Position numbers and translations under genes: made by a program. The notes under the pieces are model-generated. The model worked only from the letters and a program-made list of their open reading frames with translations, was not told where the DNA came from and ran no database searches. DNA of 64,000 bases from Bacteroidales bacterium. GTDB taxonomy: Bacteria; Bacteroidota; Bacteroidia; Bacteroidales; Paludibacteraceae. Positions 27,101 through 36,348 of the stretch are shown piece by piece; within the stretch, counting starts at the first letter, position 1, and the number at the start of each line of letters is the position of its first letter. The stretch covers positions 1 to 64,000 of the forward strand of contig SFDZ01000001.1 in NCBI GenBank assembly GCA_004557405.1. Direction: 5' to 3'.

Positions 27101-27298
27101 AGGTTAATCCTCTACAAAACAAAATACAATCGCGGAATATTATAGGGAAAAACCCTTGCCTTTACCAAGGCGCAATACATCAAAAAGAACGATTTTCGCA
27201 AAAATCGACCCGCAAAATTACAACTTTTTTCCCAATCAACAGCACTATATAAACGCAACTTTTATATATTTTTAACACAATAACATCCCAAAAAGCCG

Positions 27299-27306
27299 TA
27301 CCTTTG
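27299..27306 (+). promoter_or_regulatory. Promoter -7 box of rnhB, abutting the start codon
   Basis: TACCTTTG ends five bases before the ATG at 27312, so transcription should begin at or next to the A of ATG. Confidence 0.6.
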
Positions 27307-27311
27307 TACAC

Positions 27312-27926
27312 ATGAAACAACATCAACCACTCGCACACAATTTACTGCCCGATATTATCGAAGCCGGCTGCGACGAAGCCGGGCGCGGATGCCTGGCAGG
27401 GCCCGTATTCGCAGCCGCCGTCATCTTGCCCGACGACTTCGAAAACCCGCTACTCAACGACAGCAAACAACTCACCGAACGCCAACGCGATCAACTACGC
27501 CCCATCATCGAACGCGAAGCCGTGGCGTGGGCTGTATCGCAAGTGTCGCCACGCGAAATCGACGAAATAAACATACTCGCCGCCTCCATCTTGGCCATGC
27601 ACCGCGCCATCGACGCACTCGCCGTCGTGCCGCAGCACCTCATCATCGACGGCAACCGCTTCAAACCCTACAAAGACATTCCGTACCACACCATCGTCAA
27701 AGGCGATGGCAAATACTTGTCAATCGCCGCAGCATCCGTATTGGCTAAAACCCACCGCGACGAATACATGCGCCGGCTGGCCAACGATTTTCCGCAATAC
27801 GATTGGCAAAACAACAAAGGCTACCCCACCGCCAAACACCGCGCAGCCATCGAGCACTATGGCACCACGCCACACCACCGACTGACTTTTCAACTGCTTG
27901 ACCAACAACTGAAACTCGAATTCTGA
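27312..27926 (+). CDS. rnhB: Ribonuclease HII
   Basis: The 204-residue enzyme cuts RNA in RNA-DNA hybrids and removes single ribonucleotides from DNA. It has the signature CDEAGRGCLAGPV (D21, E22), LNDSKQLTERQRD, the central IDGNRF and the later AKTHRDEYMRRLA. The start at 27312 gives the usual 20 residues before the first catalytic Asp, and no other in-frame ATG could replace it. This implies a leaderless mRNA if the -7 box at 27299 is used. Confidence 0.95.
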   Translation: MKQHQPLAHNLLPDIIEAGCDEAGRGCLAGPVFAAAVILPDDFENPLLNDSKQLTERQRDQLRPIIEREAVAWAVSQVSPREIDEINILAASILAMHRAIDALAVVPQHLIIDGNRFKPYKDIPYHTIVKGDGKYLSIAAASVLAKTHRDEYMRRLANDFPQYDWQNNKGYPTAKHRAAIEHYGTTPHHRLTFQLLDQQLKLEF

Positions 27927-28021
27927 GACTTTTTGTCAATAAATAGCGCCATTTTGTACTTTTTTTTGTTAAAAACAACCGCAACAACAACTTTTATAGC
28001 CTGAATCTCAAGAAAAAACAC

Positions 28022-28029
28022 TATTTTTG
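28022..28029 (+). promoter_or_regulatory. Promoter -7 box of the DUF6089-uppS-bamA operon
   Basis: TATTTTTG, 52 bases before the ATG at 28082. Confidence 0.65.
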
Positions 28030-28081
28030 CAGCAATTTTTCAAACATTTGTACGTTCTATTTGTGTGAAGTTGTCCATTTT

Positions 28082-28762
28082 ATGCTCAAAAACAGTTTAC
28101 ACACAATACTTACAATGTTGATTTTGTGCCTCGCAACGACGGTAGCGGCACAGCGCAACCCCGACCTCGTGAAATACTACATCGAGTTCGGACTGAACGG
28201 AGGCGGCGCATTCTATCTGGGCGATGTCAACGCCGTGCCATTCACCAAAATAGGACCTTCGTTCGGCGGTTTTTTGAAATACAAACACTCGGGGCATCAC
28301 GAATTCGGCATCGAAATAAACGGTGGCTACGCCGGCATCGAACCCATCGAAGGCCAACGCACCAATACCGATTTCGTCGATGTGAGCGCACTCTATACGT
28401 TCAACTTTTGGAACTACGGCGCGCGCAGATACGAAGAAAATGCCTCGATAGTAACACCATACGTGTTCGCCGGCATAGGATTCACCGCCTACGACCTCGC
28501 GCACACACATTTTGCGGCAAACGTGCCGTTCGGATTGGGAGTCAAAGTGAAACTCGGACGACGCTGGAACATCGGCGCAGCATGGGTTATGCACAAACTG
28601 CTCGCCGACGATTTCGACAACATTGACGACCCTTACCATCTGAACGCCGGACTATTCAACAATCGCGATTGGTTTTCGACCTTCGGGCTATACCTCTCGT
28701 GCGATTTCCTTGAAATATGCGCACCATGCCGAAAAATAACAAAAATAAAATCGAAACGATGA
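28082..28762 (+). CDS. DUF6089 outer-membrane beta-barrel protein
   Basis: The 226-residue protein has a signal peptide (ending TVAAQ) and alternating strands of a small outer-membrane barrel (YIEFGLNGGGAFYLGDVN, FGIEINGGYAGI, PYVFAGIGF). This family regularly stands just before uppS and bamA in Bacteroidota, as here, but its role is not known. The TTG at 28061 is less likely than the ATG at 28082. Its stop overlaps the uppS ATG (ATGA). Confidence 0.85.
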   Translation: MLKNSLHTILTMLILCLATTVAAQRNPDLVKYYIEFGLNGGGAFYLGDVNAVPFTKIGPSFGGFLKYKHSGHHEFGIEINGGYAGIEPIEGQRTNTDFVDVSALYTFNFWNYGARRYEENASIVTPYVFAGIGFTAYDLAHTHFAANVPFGLGVKVKLGRRWNIGAAWVMHKLLADDFDNIDDPYHLNAGLFNNRDWFSTFGLYLSCDFLEICAPCRKITKIKSKR

Positions 28763-29514
28763 ACACAAAATCCTATAAATCGCACATCGACCGCAACAAC
28801 CTGCCGCAACACATCGCCATCATCATGGACGGCAACGGACGTTGGGCAAAAGAACGCGGCTGCGACCGCTTGGTCGGACACCAAAACGGCGTCGTTTCGG
28901 TACGCAAAATCACCGAAGCCGCCACCGAAATCGGTATCAAATACCTGACACTCTACACGTTTTCGACCGAAAATTGGAACCGCCCGCAAGCCGAAGTCGA
29001 TGCCCTGATGGAACTGTTGGTCGAAAATATTGTGAAGGAAACACCCACATTTCACCAAAACAACATTCGACTGCTGGCCATCGGCGACCTCAAACGCATG
29101 CCAGCCCATGTGGCCGCGCGACTGCAACAATGTATCGACGAAACGTCCGTCAACACCGGCCTGTCGCTCGTGCTGGCACTGAGTTATTCGGCGCGCTGGG
29201 AACTGACCGACGCCATGCAACACTTGGCACAACAAGTGAAAGACGGCACACTGCAACCCGAACAAATAACCGAACAAACCATATCGGCCACACTCACCAC
29301 CGCCGGCATCCCCGACCCCGACCTGCTGATACGAACCAGCGGCGAAGTGCGCATCAGCAACTTCCTGCTGTGGCAAATAGCCTACAGCGAACTCTACTTC
29401 ACGCCGACACATTGGCCGGACTTCCGCGAAGAAGAGTTGTACAAGGCCATAGTCGATTACCAACACCGCGAACGGCGTTTCGGCAAAACCAGCGAACAGA
29501 TAACCGGCAAATAA
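28759..29514 (+). CDS. uppS: Isoprenyl transferase (undecaprenyl diphosphate synthase)
   Basis: The 251-residue enzyme extends farnesyl diphosphate to the lipid carrier for peptidoglycan and O-antigen. Signatures: IIMDGNGRWAKERG, GHQNGVVSVRK, TLYTFSTENWNRP, LIRTSGEVRISNFLLWQIAY and ELYFTPTHWPDF. The ATG at 28759 is within the stop of DUF6089, so I prefer it to the ATG at 28717. Confidence 0.96.
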   Translation: MNTKSYKSHIDRNNLPQHIAIIMDGNGRWAKERGCDRLVGHQNGVVSVRKITEAATEIGIKYLTLYTFSTENWNRPQAEVDALMELLVENIVKETPTFHQNNIRLLAIGDLKRMPAHVAARLQQCIDETSVNTGLSLVLALSYSARWELTDAMQHLAQQVKDGTLQPEQITEQTISATLTTAGIPDPDLLIRTSGEVRISNFLLWQIAYSELYFTPTHWPDFREEELYKAIVDYQHRERRFGKTSEQITGK

Positions 29515-29521
29515 CCACCGA

Positions 29522-32197
29522 ATGCATCTACACGCCACGACATATTGCCTGCTGATAACAATGCTGTTGTGCACCGTCAACACACGCGCGCAACACACCG
29601 ACAGCATTGCGCCCGCACCGGCACAAACAGCCATCGACACCACGACCGTCAACATCGCCGAAGAGCCCATCCCCGAAGCCGCCAAGCCCGTCATCGACTA
29701 TGCCATGCCGGCCGAAGAGCTAACCATTGCCGACATCAAAGTGAGCGGTGCCGACACCTACGAAGACTTCATCATCATCGGTTTTTCGGGCTTGTCGAAA
29801 GGACAAAAAATCAAAATACCCGGTGCCGAAATCACCAACGCCGTAAAACGCTTTTGGAAACAAGGCTATTTCTCCGACGTCAAAATTCTGGCCAACAAAA
29901 TAGAAGACGGACAAGTGTGGCTCGAAATAGCCCTAAAACAGCGTCCACGCATATCGCGCGTGAACTACTACGGTCTGAAAAAATCGGAAGAAGAGGACGT
30001 GATACCCAAAACCGGACTCGCACGCGGCAACCAAATAACACCCGACCTGCTCGACCGCGCCAAAATAGCCATACAAAAAGAGATGGCAGGCAAAGGCTAC
30101 TACAACGCCTCCGTTGTGATATACCAAAAACCCGACCCCACACAACCCGGCTCGGTGCTGCTCGACGTCAATGTGGACAAAAAAGACAAAGTACGCGTAC
30201 ACGAAATCTATGTCGAAGGCAACAACGCACTGTCGCTCAACAAGATAGACCTCGCGATGAAGAAAACCAACCGGCCGAAGAACTTGCTCACACTCTTCCG
30301 CAGCAAAAAATTCATCGCATCGGAATTTGAAAACGACAAAGCACTGCTCATAGCCAAATACAACGAAATAGGCTATCGCGATGCCACTATCACCTACGAC
30401 AGCGTGGCCAAATACGACGAAAACCACGTCGATGTGTACCTCACCATCGACGAAGGGCGCAAATACTATTTCCGAAACATCACTTGGGCAGGCAACACGG
30501 TCTATCCAAGCGAATACCTGTCGCACGTGCTGAACATTCGCCGCGGCGACATCTACAACCTGAAACAACTGAACAAACGCCTGAACGAAGACGATGACGC
30601 CGTAGCCAAACTCTATCAGGACAATGGTTACCTGTTTTTCAACCTCGACCCCGTCGAAGTAAACATCGATGGCGACAGCATCGACTACGAAATGCGCATC
30701 TACGAAGGCAAACAAGCCACCATCAACAACATCACCATCACCGGCAACACGCGCTTGTACGAACACGTCATACGCCGCGAACTGCGCATCAAACCCGGCA
30801 ATCTCTACAGCCAATCGGACTTGATACGCACACTGCGCGAACTGGCACAAATGAAACAATTCGACGAAGAGAAACTATTCACCGGCGTCGATATACAACC
30901 CAACCCCGAAGACGGCACCGTGGACATCGGCCTCAACCTCGAAACAAAATCGAGCGACCAAATCGAATTTTCAGCCGGCTACGGACAGTCGGGCGTTGTG
31001 TTCTCGCTGGCACTCAAATTTACCAACTTTGCCATTCAGAACCTTTTCAAGAAAGAGATGTACAAAATAGTGCCGCAAGGCGAAGGACAAACCCTGAGCA
31101 TACGCGCACAAACCAACGGCATCTACTACCAAAACTACGGCATCTCGTTCTACGAGCCATGGCTGGGCGGCAAACGACCTAACTCGCTGTCGATAAGTGT
31201 CTATTACTCCATACAGACAGGCTACAGCAAACGCTTCCGCGAAAACTATACCAACCTGATTAACAGTTATTACAACAGTTACTACGGCAGCAATTATTAC
31301 TACAACAACGGCTACTACTCCGGCGAATCGGAATACGACAAAAACGTCTATCTGCGCACGCTCGGTGTGGCGGTCGGCATAGGCACACGCCTGTCGTGGC
31401 CCGACGACTACTTCAGCCTCTACACCGAACTGTCGTACCAACGCTACCACCTGAAAGATTGGAATTACTCCTACCTGTTTGCCGGGCTCACCAACGCCGT
31501 TTCGAACAACCTGTCAATCGGCATCACATGGTCGCGCAACTCCATATTCAACCCCATCTACACCCGCCGAGGTTCGTCGTTTGCCCTGTCGGTAAAAGCC
31601 ACATTCCCCTACTCGCTGGTCGATGGCAAAGACTACAGCACCATGCCGCTCGAAGAACAAGTACAATGGCTCGAATACCATAAATGGAAATTCACCGCCA
31701 AAATGTTCACACCGCTCACCCACGACGAAAAACTCGTGCTGATGACACGCGCCGAATACGGTTTCCTGGGCTACTACAACAAGCACAAACAATCGCCCTT
31801 CGAAAAATTCACCCTCGGCGGCGACGGCATGTCGGGTTACACCACCGCCGGCACCGAAACAGTGGGCTTGCGCGGCTACGAAAACCTGTCGCTCACGCCG
31901 GTGGACGCCAACGGCTACTACAACGGCAACCTATACACGCGCCTCACCATGGAACTGCGCTACCCTATTCTGCTGAAAGGACAAACCAACATCTGGGCAT
32001 TGGCATTCATCGAAGCGGGTAACTGCTGGAGCGATTTCAAAAAATTCAACCCGTTCGACCTGAAACGCTCGGCCGGCGTCGGCCTGCGAGTCTATCTGCC
32101 CATGTTCGGTCTGCTCGGCGTCGATTGGGGCTGGGGATTCGACGACAAAGAACACGGCGGAAGCCAATTCCACTTTGTGCTCGGACAAGAATTTTAA
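29522..32197 (+). CDS. bamA: Outer-membrane protein assembly factor BamA
   Basis: This 891-residue protein is the core of the BAM complex that folds barrels into the outer membrane. It has a signal peptide (ending NTRAQ), a short linker rich in Pro/Ala/Thr, five POTRA domains (about 66-480) and a C-terminal 16-strand Omp85 barrel (from about 485) ending in GSQFHFVLGQEF with a terminal Phe. The Tyr/Asn-rich loop near residues 580-605 is a long surface insertion. It sits between uppS and three OmpH/Skp chaperone genes, a classic arrangement. Confidence 0.95.
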   Translation: MHLHATTYCLLITMLLCTVNTRAQHTDSIAPAPAQTAIDTTTVNIAEEPIPEAAKPVIDYAMPAEELTIADIKVSGADTYEDFIIIGFSGLSKGQKIKIPGAEITNAVKRFWKQGYFSDVKILANKIEDGQVWLEIALKQRPRISRVNYYGLKKSEEEDVIPKTGLARGNQITPDLLDRAKIAIQKEMAGKGYYNASVVIYQKPDPTQPGSVLLDVNVDKKDKVRVHEIYVEGNNALSLNKIDLAMKKTNRPKNLLTLFRSKKFIASEFENDKALLIAKYNEIGYRDATITYDSVAKYDENHVDVYLTIDEGRKYYFRNITWAGNTVYPSEYLSHVLNIRRGDIYNLKQLNKRLNEDDDAVAKLYQDNGYLFFNLDPVEVNIDGDSIDYEMRIYEGKQATINNITITGNTRLYEHVIRRELRIKPGNLYSQSDLIRTLRELAQMKQFDEEKLFTGVDIQPNPEDGTVDIGLNLETKSSDQIEFSAGYGQSGVVFSLALKFTNFAIQNLFKKEMYKIVPQGEGQTLSIRAQTNGIYYQNYGISFYEPWLGGKRPNSLSISVYYSIQTGYSKRFRENYTNLINSYYNSYYGSNYYYNNGYYSGESEYDKNVYLRTLGVAVGIGTRLSWPDDYFSLYTELSYQRYHLKDWNYSYLFAGLTNAVSNNLSIGITWSRNSIFNPIYTRRGSSFALSVKATFPYSLVDGKDYSTMPLEEQVQWLEYHKWKFTAKMFTPLTHDEKLVLMTRAEYGFLGYYNKHKQSPFEKFTLGGDGMSGYTTAGTETVGLRGYENLSLTPVDANGYYNGNLYTRLTMELRYPILLKGQTNIWALAFIEAGNCWSDFKKFNPFDLKRSAGVGLRVYLPMFGLLGVDWGWGFDDKEHGGSQFHFVLGQEF

Positions 32198-32255
32198 CAT
32201 TTGGCACGCTTTTTGTAACACACGAAACTATAAACAATCAAAAAACAATGCGACT

Positions 32256-32771
32256 ATGAAAAAAATTGTCTTAACTTTAGCCCTCGCACTGATTGCCGCC
32301 ACGGCTGTCGATGCACAAAAATTTGCCCTGGTCGATATGGACTATATACTGAAAGCCATACCTGCCTACGAAACCGCCAACGAACAACTCGATCAACTAT
32401 CGAAAAAATGGCAAAAAGAGGTCGAAAACATGCTGGCCGAAGTACAAACCATGTACAAAAACTACCAAACCGAACTCGTGTTTTTGACTGACGACATGAA
32501 AGTGAAACGCGAAGAAGAAATCGTAGCCAAAGAGAAAGAGGCCAACGAACTGAAACGCAAATATTTCGGCGTCGAAGGCGAACTCTACAAAAAACGCGAA
32601 AGCCTGATGAAACCCATTCACGAAGAGATTTTCACCGCCGTACAAAGCGTTGCCACCGAAAAAGGCTACCAACTCATCATCGACAAATCGTCGGACATGA
32701 GCCTTGTGTATGCCGCACCAAAAATCGATGTCAGCGACGAAGTGCTCGAAAAACTTGGATATTCAAAATAA
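32256..32771 (+). CDS. OmpH/Skp-family periplasmic chaperone (first copy)
   Basis: The 171-residue protein has a signal peptide (ending TAVDAQ) and the OmpH layout: a short N-terminal strand (KFALVDMDYILKAIP), a long charged coiled coil and a C-terminal strand region (EKGYQLIIDKSSD). Skp-like trimers hold unfolded barrel proteins on their way to BamA. It is 58 bases after bamA. The ATG at 32256 is chosen because it starts a signal peptide. Confidence 0.9.
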   Translation: MKKIVLTLALALIAATAVDAQKFALVDMDYILKAIPAYETANEQLDQLSKKWQKEVENMLAEVQTMYKNYQTELVFLTDDMKVKREEEIVAKEKEANELKRKYFGVEGELYKKRESLMKPIHEEIFTAVQSVATEKGYQLIIDKSSDMSLVYAAPKIDVSDEVLEKLGYSK

Positions 32772-32776
32772 ATCAC

Positions 32777-32784
32777 TACCTTTG
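32777..32784 (+). promoter_or_regulatory. Internal promoter -7 box before the second OmpH gene
   Basis: TACCTTTG, 47 bases before the ATG at 32832, so the later genes can be read separately from bamA. Confidence 0.6.
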
Positions 32785-32831
32785 TAGCCCAAAACAAATA
32801 ACACAAACATCAACACAAAACAAAAAGAACA

Positions 32832-33332
32832 ATGAAGAAAATTGCATTATTTTTTGCCGCAATACTGCCTATGATGGCTATGGCACAAGAGATTAAAATC
32901 GGATACGTCAGCACACAAGAAGTGATGATGCTGATGCCCGAAATCAACGACATCGAAAAACAAATGGCCGATTTCAACGAAAAAAACACCAAATATCTGC
33001 AAGATATGCAGGTCGAAATTCAAAACAAGGCCAAAGCCTACGATGCCGAAAAAGCCAACCTGTCGGACGCCATACGCGCCGCACGCGAAGAAGAGTTGTA
33101 CAGCATGCAGGAACGCCTGCAAACCACCTATCAAACGCTGCAACAAGAGGGACAGGCCAAACAGCAAGCCCTGCTGAAACCCGTACAAGACAAACTACGC
33201 GCCGCCATCGAAACGGTAGGACAAAAGAACAACTTCTTCATGATTTTCGAATCGGAAGCCGGACTGCTCTACAAATCGCCCAAAGCCGTCGATGCCACAC
33301 CGCTCATCAAAAAAGAATTGGGCATACTCTAA
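32832..33332 (+). CDS. OmpH/Skp-family periplasmic chaperone (second copy)
   Basis: The 166-residue protein has a signal peptide (ending MAMAQ), the strand EIKIGYVSTQEVMMLMP, a coiled-coil arm of about 80 residues and the closing strand NNFFMIFESEAGLLYKSP. It is closer to the usual Bacteroidota Skp length than its neighbours. It has its own promoter. Confidence 0.9.
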   Translation: MKKIALFFAAILPMMAMAQEIKIGYVSTQEVMMLMPEINDIEKQMADFNEKNTKYLQDMQVEIQNKAKAYDAEKANLSDAIRAAREEELYSMQERLQTTYQTLQQEGQAKQQALLKPVQDKLRAAIETVGQKNNFFMIFESEAGLLYKSPKAVDATPLIKKELGIL

Positions 33333-33357
33333 AAAAAAATATGGTAACAATTCACAC

Positions 33358-33386
33358 ACAAGAGGCTGCCAATGGTGGCCTCTTGT
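33358..33386 (+). terminator. Intergenic hairpin between the second and third OmpH genes
   Basis: ACAAGAGGC pairs with GCCTCTTGT, extended inward by TGCC/GGTG with two G-T pairs. No U-run follows, so it may be a processing or attenuation site, not a full terminator. Confidence 0.5.
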
Positions 33387-33401
33387 CCGAATAAAAAAAC
33401 G

Positions 33402-33923
33402 ATGAACACCAAACTCCTTTTCTGTACCATCATTGCCCTGACGACACTCGGTAGCGCCATTTGTGCTCAGGACACGCTGCGCATCGGCTACATCGATTTC
33501 GAACAAACCTTGACCGAAATGGACGCCTACGCCGACGTACAAACACAACTCGCTCAACTCGCCAAAAACTACGACGACGAGTATGCACGCATGGAAACAG
33601 AATACAACAATAAGGTGAAGGAGTACATTGTGAACGGCAAAAACCTGAGCGAACCCATCAAATTGGCGCGCCAAGCCGAAATAACCGAATACGAAGAACG
33701 CTTGGCACTGTACCACAAACGCTACACCGACGATTTGGCCAAACAACGCCGCGAACGCGAACAACCCGTGCGCGAGCAACTACGTGCCGCCATACGGCAA
33801 GCCGCCGACGCACAACACATCACCCTTGTGCTCGACAGCAGCACACCACTCTACACCGCCGCCCCATGCATCGACCTGACGGACGCCGTGAAAGAATTGC
33901 TAAAAACAACGCAGAAACGATGA
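33402..33923 (+). CDS. OmpH/Skp-family periplasmic chaperone (third copy)
   Basis: The 173-residue protein has a signal peptide (ending SAICAQ), RIGYIDFEQTLTEMDAYADV, a charged coiled coil and a closing HITLVLDSSTPLYTA. It is the most divergent of the three. Its stop overlaps the murI start (ATGA), so it is translationally tied to a peptidoglycan gene. Confidence 0.85.
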   Translation: MNTKLLFCTIIALTTLGSAICAQDTLRIGYIDFEQTLTEMDAYADVQTQLAQLAKNYDDEYARMETEYNNKVKEYIVNGKNLSEPIKLARQAEITEYEERLALYHKRYTDDLAKQRREREQPVREQLRAAIRQAADAQHITLVLDSSTPLYTAAPCIDLTDAVKELLKTTQKR

Positions 33924-34738
33924 AAATAGGCATCTTCGACTCGGGCTATGGCGGACTGACCATTCTGAACAAAATACGCCAACGACTGCCACAATACGAC
34001 TACATCTACTTGGGCGACAACGCACGCACGCCCTACGGCACACGCTCGTTCGATGTGGTTTATGCCTACACGCTGCAATGTGTCGAAAAACTATTCGAGC
34101 GCGATTGTCAGATGGTCATTTTGGCTTGCAACACCGCCTCGGCCAAAGCCCTGCGCACCATTCAGCAAAACGACCTGCCACGCCTCGCTCCCGAACGGCG
34201 CGTGTTGGGCGTGATACGTCCGACCATCGAAAGCCTCGGCCGCCTGACACACACGCGCACCGTAGGATTGGTAGCCACCGAAGGCACCGTCCGTTCCGGA
34301 TCCTATCCGCTCGAGACAGCCAAACTCTATCCCGACATACGCGTCGTCAGTCAGGCTTGCCCCATGTGGGTGCCGCTCATCGAAAACAACGAACACAACT
34401 CCGATGGCGCCGACTATTTTGTCAAAAAATACCTCGATGCGCTATTCCGACAAAATGCCGACATCGACACACTGATACTCGGCTGCACACACTACCCGCT
34501 GATGCTGAACAAAATACGTCGGTACACGCCCCAAAACGTAACCATCGTTACGCAGGGCGACATTGTGGCCGACAGCCTTGCCGACTACCTGCAACGCCAC
34601 CCCGAACAGCGCAATCGGTGCTCGACCAACGGCAGTTGCAAGTATCTGACAACCGAATCGGCCGAAAAATTCTGTACGGCAGCCACCTCCTTTCTGCACC
34701 AACACATCGAGGCCGAACACATTGCCATAAACGCTTAA
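33920..34738 (+). CDS. murI: Glutamate racemase
   Basis: The 272-residue enzyme makes D-glutamate for peptidoglycan. Both catalytic cysteines are visible, in LACNTAS (C70) and GCTHYP (C189), with the N-terminal IGIFDSGYGGLTI and YLGDNARTPYG. The ATG at 33920 overlaps the stop of the third OmpH gene. Confidence 0.96.
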   Translation: MKIGIFDSGYGGLTILNKIRQRLPQYDYIYLGDNARTPYGTRSFDVVYAYTLQCVEKLFERDCQMVILACNTASAKALRTIQQNDLPRLAPERRVLGVIRPTIESLGRLTHTRTVGLVATEGTVRSGSYPLETAKLYPDIRVVSQACPMWVPLIENNEHNSDGADYFVKKYLDALFRQNADIDTLILGCTHYPLMLNKIRRYTPQNVTIVTQGDIVADSLADYLQRHPEQRNRCSTNGSCKYLTTESAEKFCTAATSFLHQHIEAEHIAINA

Positions 34739-34754
34739 ACACCATAAAACAAAC

Positions 34755-35519
34755 ATGAAACTAAATCTGAAAAATCCCATCGTATTCTTCGACCTCGAAA
34801 CCACAGGCACCAACATTGTGGCCGACCGCATTGTCGAAATATCGTATCTGAAAATATCGCCCAACGGCACGGAAGAGAGTAAGACCATGCGCATCAACCC
34901 CGAGATGCACATTCCCGAACAAGCCACAGCCGTACACGGCATCACCGATGACGATGTGAAAAATTGCCCCACATTCAAAGCCGTGGCCAACGACATAGCC
35001 GGTGCCATCAAAGGATGCGATTTGGGCGGATTCAACTCCAACCGGTTCGACATTCCGCTGCTGGCCGAAGAGTTTCTGCGCGCCGGCATCGACATCGACC
35101 TGAAACGCCACAAATTTGTCGATGTACAGGTCATATTCCACAAAATGGAACAACGCACCTTGAGCGCCGCCTACAAATTCTACTGCGGCAAAAATCTGGA
35201 AGATGCACACACCGCCGCCGCCGACACCGCCGCCACCTACGAAGTGCTGAAGGCGCAACTCGACCGCTACCCCGAACTGCAAAACGACATCGATTTTCTG
35301 TCGAAATTCACCTGTTTCAATCGCAACGTCGATTTCGTGGGCGCCATCGTTTACAACGACAAAGACGAAGAGGTGTTCAATATAGGCAAATACAAAGGCC
35401 AATGCGTAGCCGACGTGCTGCAACGCGACCCCGGCTACTACGGCTGGATGATGAATGCCGATTTTTCGCAATACACCAAAAAAGTGTTGACACAAATAAA
35501 ACTACGCAGCATGAAATAG
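34755..35519 (+). CDS. 3'-5' exonuclease (DNA polymerase III epsilon-like)
   Basis: The 254-residue protein has the DEDD exonuclease motifs: FFDLETTG (Exo I), GFNSNRFDIPLL (Exo II) and DAHTAAADTAAT (Exo III, DEDDh type). A C-terminal part of about 75 residues (KDEEVFNIGKYKGQCVADVL, GYYGWMM) matches the short extension found in many Bacteroidota homologues. Its exact role in repair or proofreading cannot be told. It ends the envelope gene cluster. Confidence 0.9.
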   Translation: MKLNLKNPIVFFDLETTGTNIVADRIVEISYLKISPNGTEESKTMRINPEMHIPEQATAVHGITDDDVKNCPTFKAVANDIAGAIKGCDLGGFNSNRFDIPLLAEEFLRAGIDIDLKRHKFVDVQVIFHKMEQRTLSAAYKFYCGKNLEDAHTAAADTAATYEVLKAQLDRYPELQNDIDFLSKFTCFNRNVDFVGAIVYNDKDEEVFNIGKYKGQCVADVLQRDPGYYGWMMNADFSQYTKKVLTQIKLRSMK

Positions 35520-35642
35520 CGTTTAAACAAAGCGCAACAATTCCTCAACACACTCTTGCACCTATCGGTTTAGACATCGGAAGAGAATTTGTGGAGATGG
35601 TGAAAAATTTGGTTTGAATCGTAATCCCAAATCAAAAAAACC

Positions 35643-36233
35643 TCACAACTGCCCCGCTTCGACCAAAATGATGATGCGCTCGATGATTTTGTCGTTGCGG
35701 CCGGTACCGAATTTCGATTTGAGGTCGGCACCAAACAACTTGGCAAACATCTGATAAAAACCGGCTGAAAAACTGCCGCGATACGCCCGAATCAACTCGT
35801 AGGAACTCGTTTGGCACTCGCGATCGACCAAACGAATGAGCAGTTTGCCCTGATTGAGCGTCATGTGCGTAAACTCTTTGTAATACTTGCGGTACGTCGT
35901 CTTTTCCCACTGACGCATATAGCGGTCGCGCTCTTTTTGGGTCGGAATGCGCATCAGCGTGTCGTTCACCTCCTGCACCAAAGTGCTTATCAACTTGGAA
36001 TAAGGCAACACCTTTTTGACGTCGCGCACGGTGCGCCAATAGAATTTTTCTTCGCGCTTATTCTTAAACTTCATCGGCGGAAAAGCATACACCGTCGGCA
36101 ACACAAACACGGTGTCGCCATGCGATACAACAGCGCGCACCAACGTACCGTTCGATTCCGGTGTGGCGGCCATAACCGCTGTGTTACAACACATTACGAT
36201 GCAAAACAATATGCCCCAAAAACGTTTTTGCAT
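35643..36233 (-). CDS. DUF4294 family exported protein
   Basis: The 196-residue protein has a signal peptide (ending AVMAA) and the DUF4294 pattern: the tyrosine/arginine-rich FYWRTVRDVKKVLPYSKLI and REKDRYMRQWEKTTYRKYYKEFTHMT-like stretch, then LNQGKLLIRLVDRE and KFGTGRNDKIIERIII. The family is restricted to Bacteroidota and has no known function. It is convergent with the exonuclease gene; the 120 bases between them hold no gene I can support. Confidence 0.85.
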   Translation of the reverse strand: MQKRFWGILFCIVMCCNTAVMAATPESNGTLVRAVVSHGDTVFVLPTVYAFPPMKFKNKREEKFYWRTVRDVKKVLPYSKLISTLVQEVNDTLMRIPTQKERDRYMRQWEKTTYRKYYKEFTHMTLNQGKLLIRLVDRECQTSSYELIRAYRGSFSAGFYQMFAKLFGADLKSKFGTGRNDKIIERIIILVEAGQL

Positions 36234-36348
36234 AAATTTTCGACTGCGAAGTTATAAATTTCTTTCCAACTATTTTGCTTTTAATGGATTTTTATTTAAT
36301 TTTGGAATTTATTTTCGACCCTAAAAACCCGTTACCAACTTTCGGTCA

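Noticed and set aside
35520..35617. Possible protein tail IGLDIGREFVEMVKNLV after the exonuclease gene
   Set aside because: It is an extension of a frame that is out of phase with the exonuclease; no start and no family could be seen.
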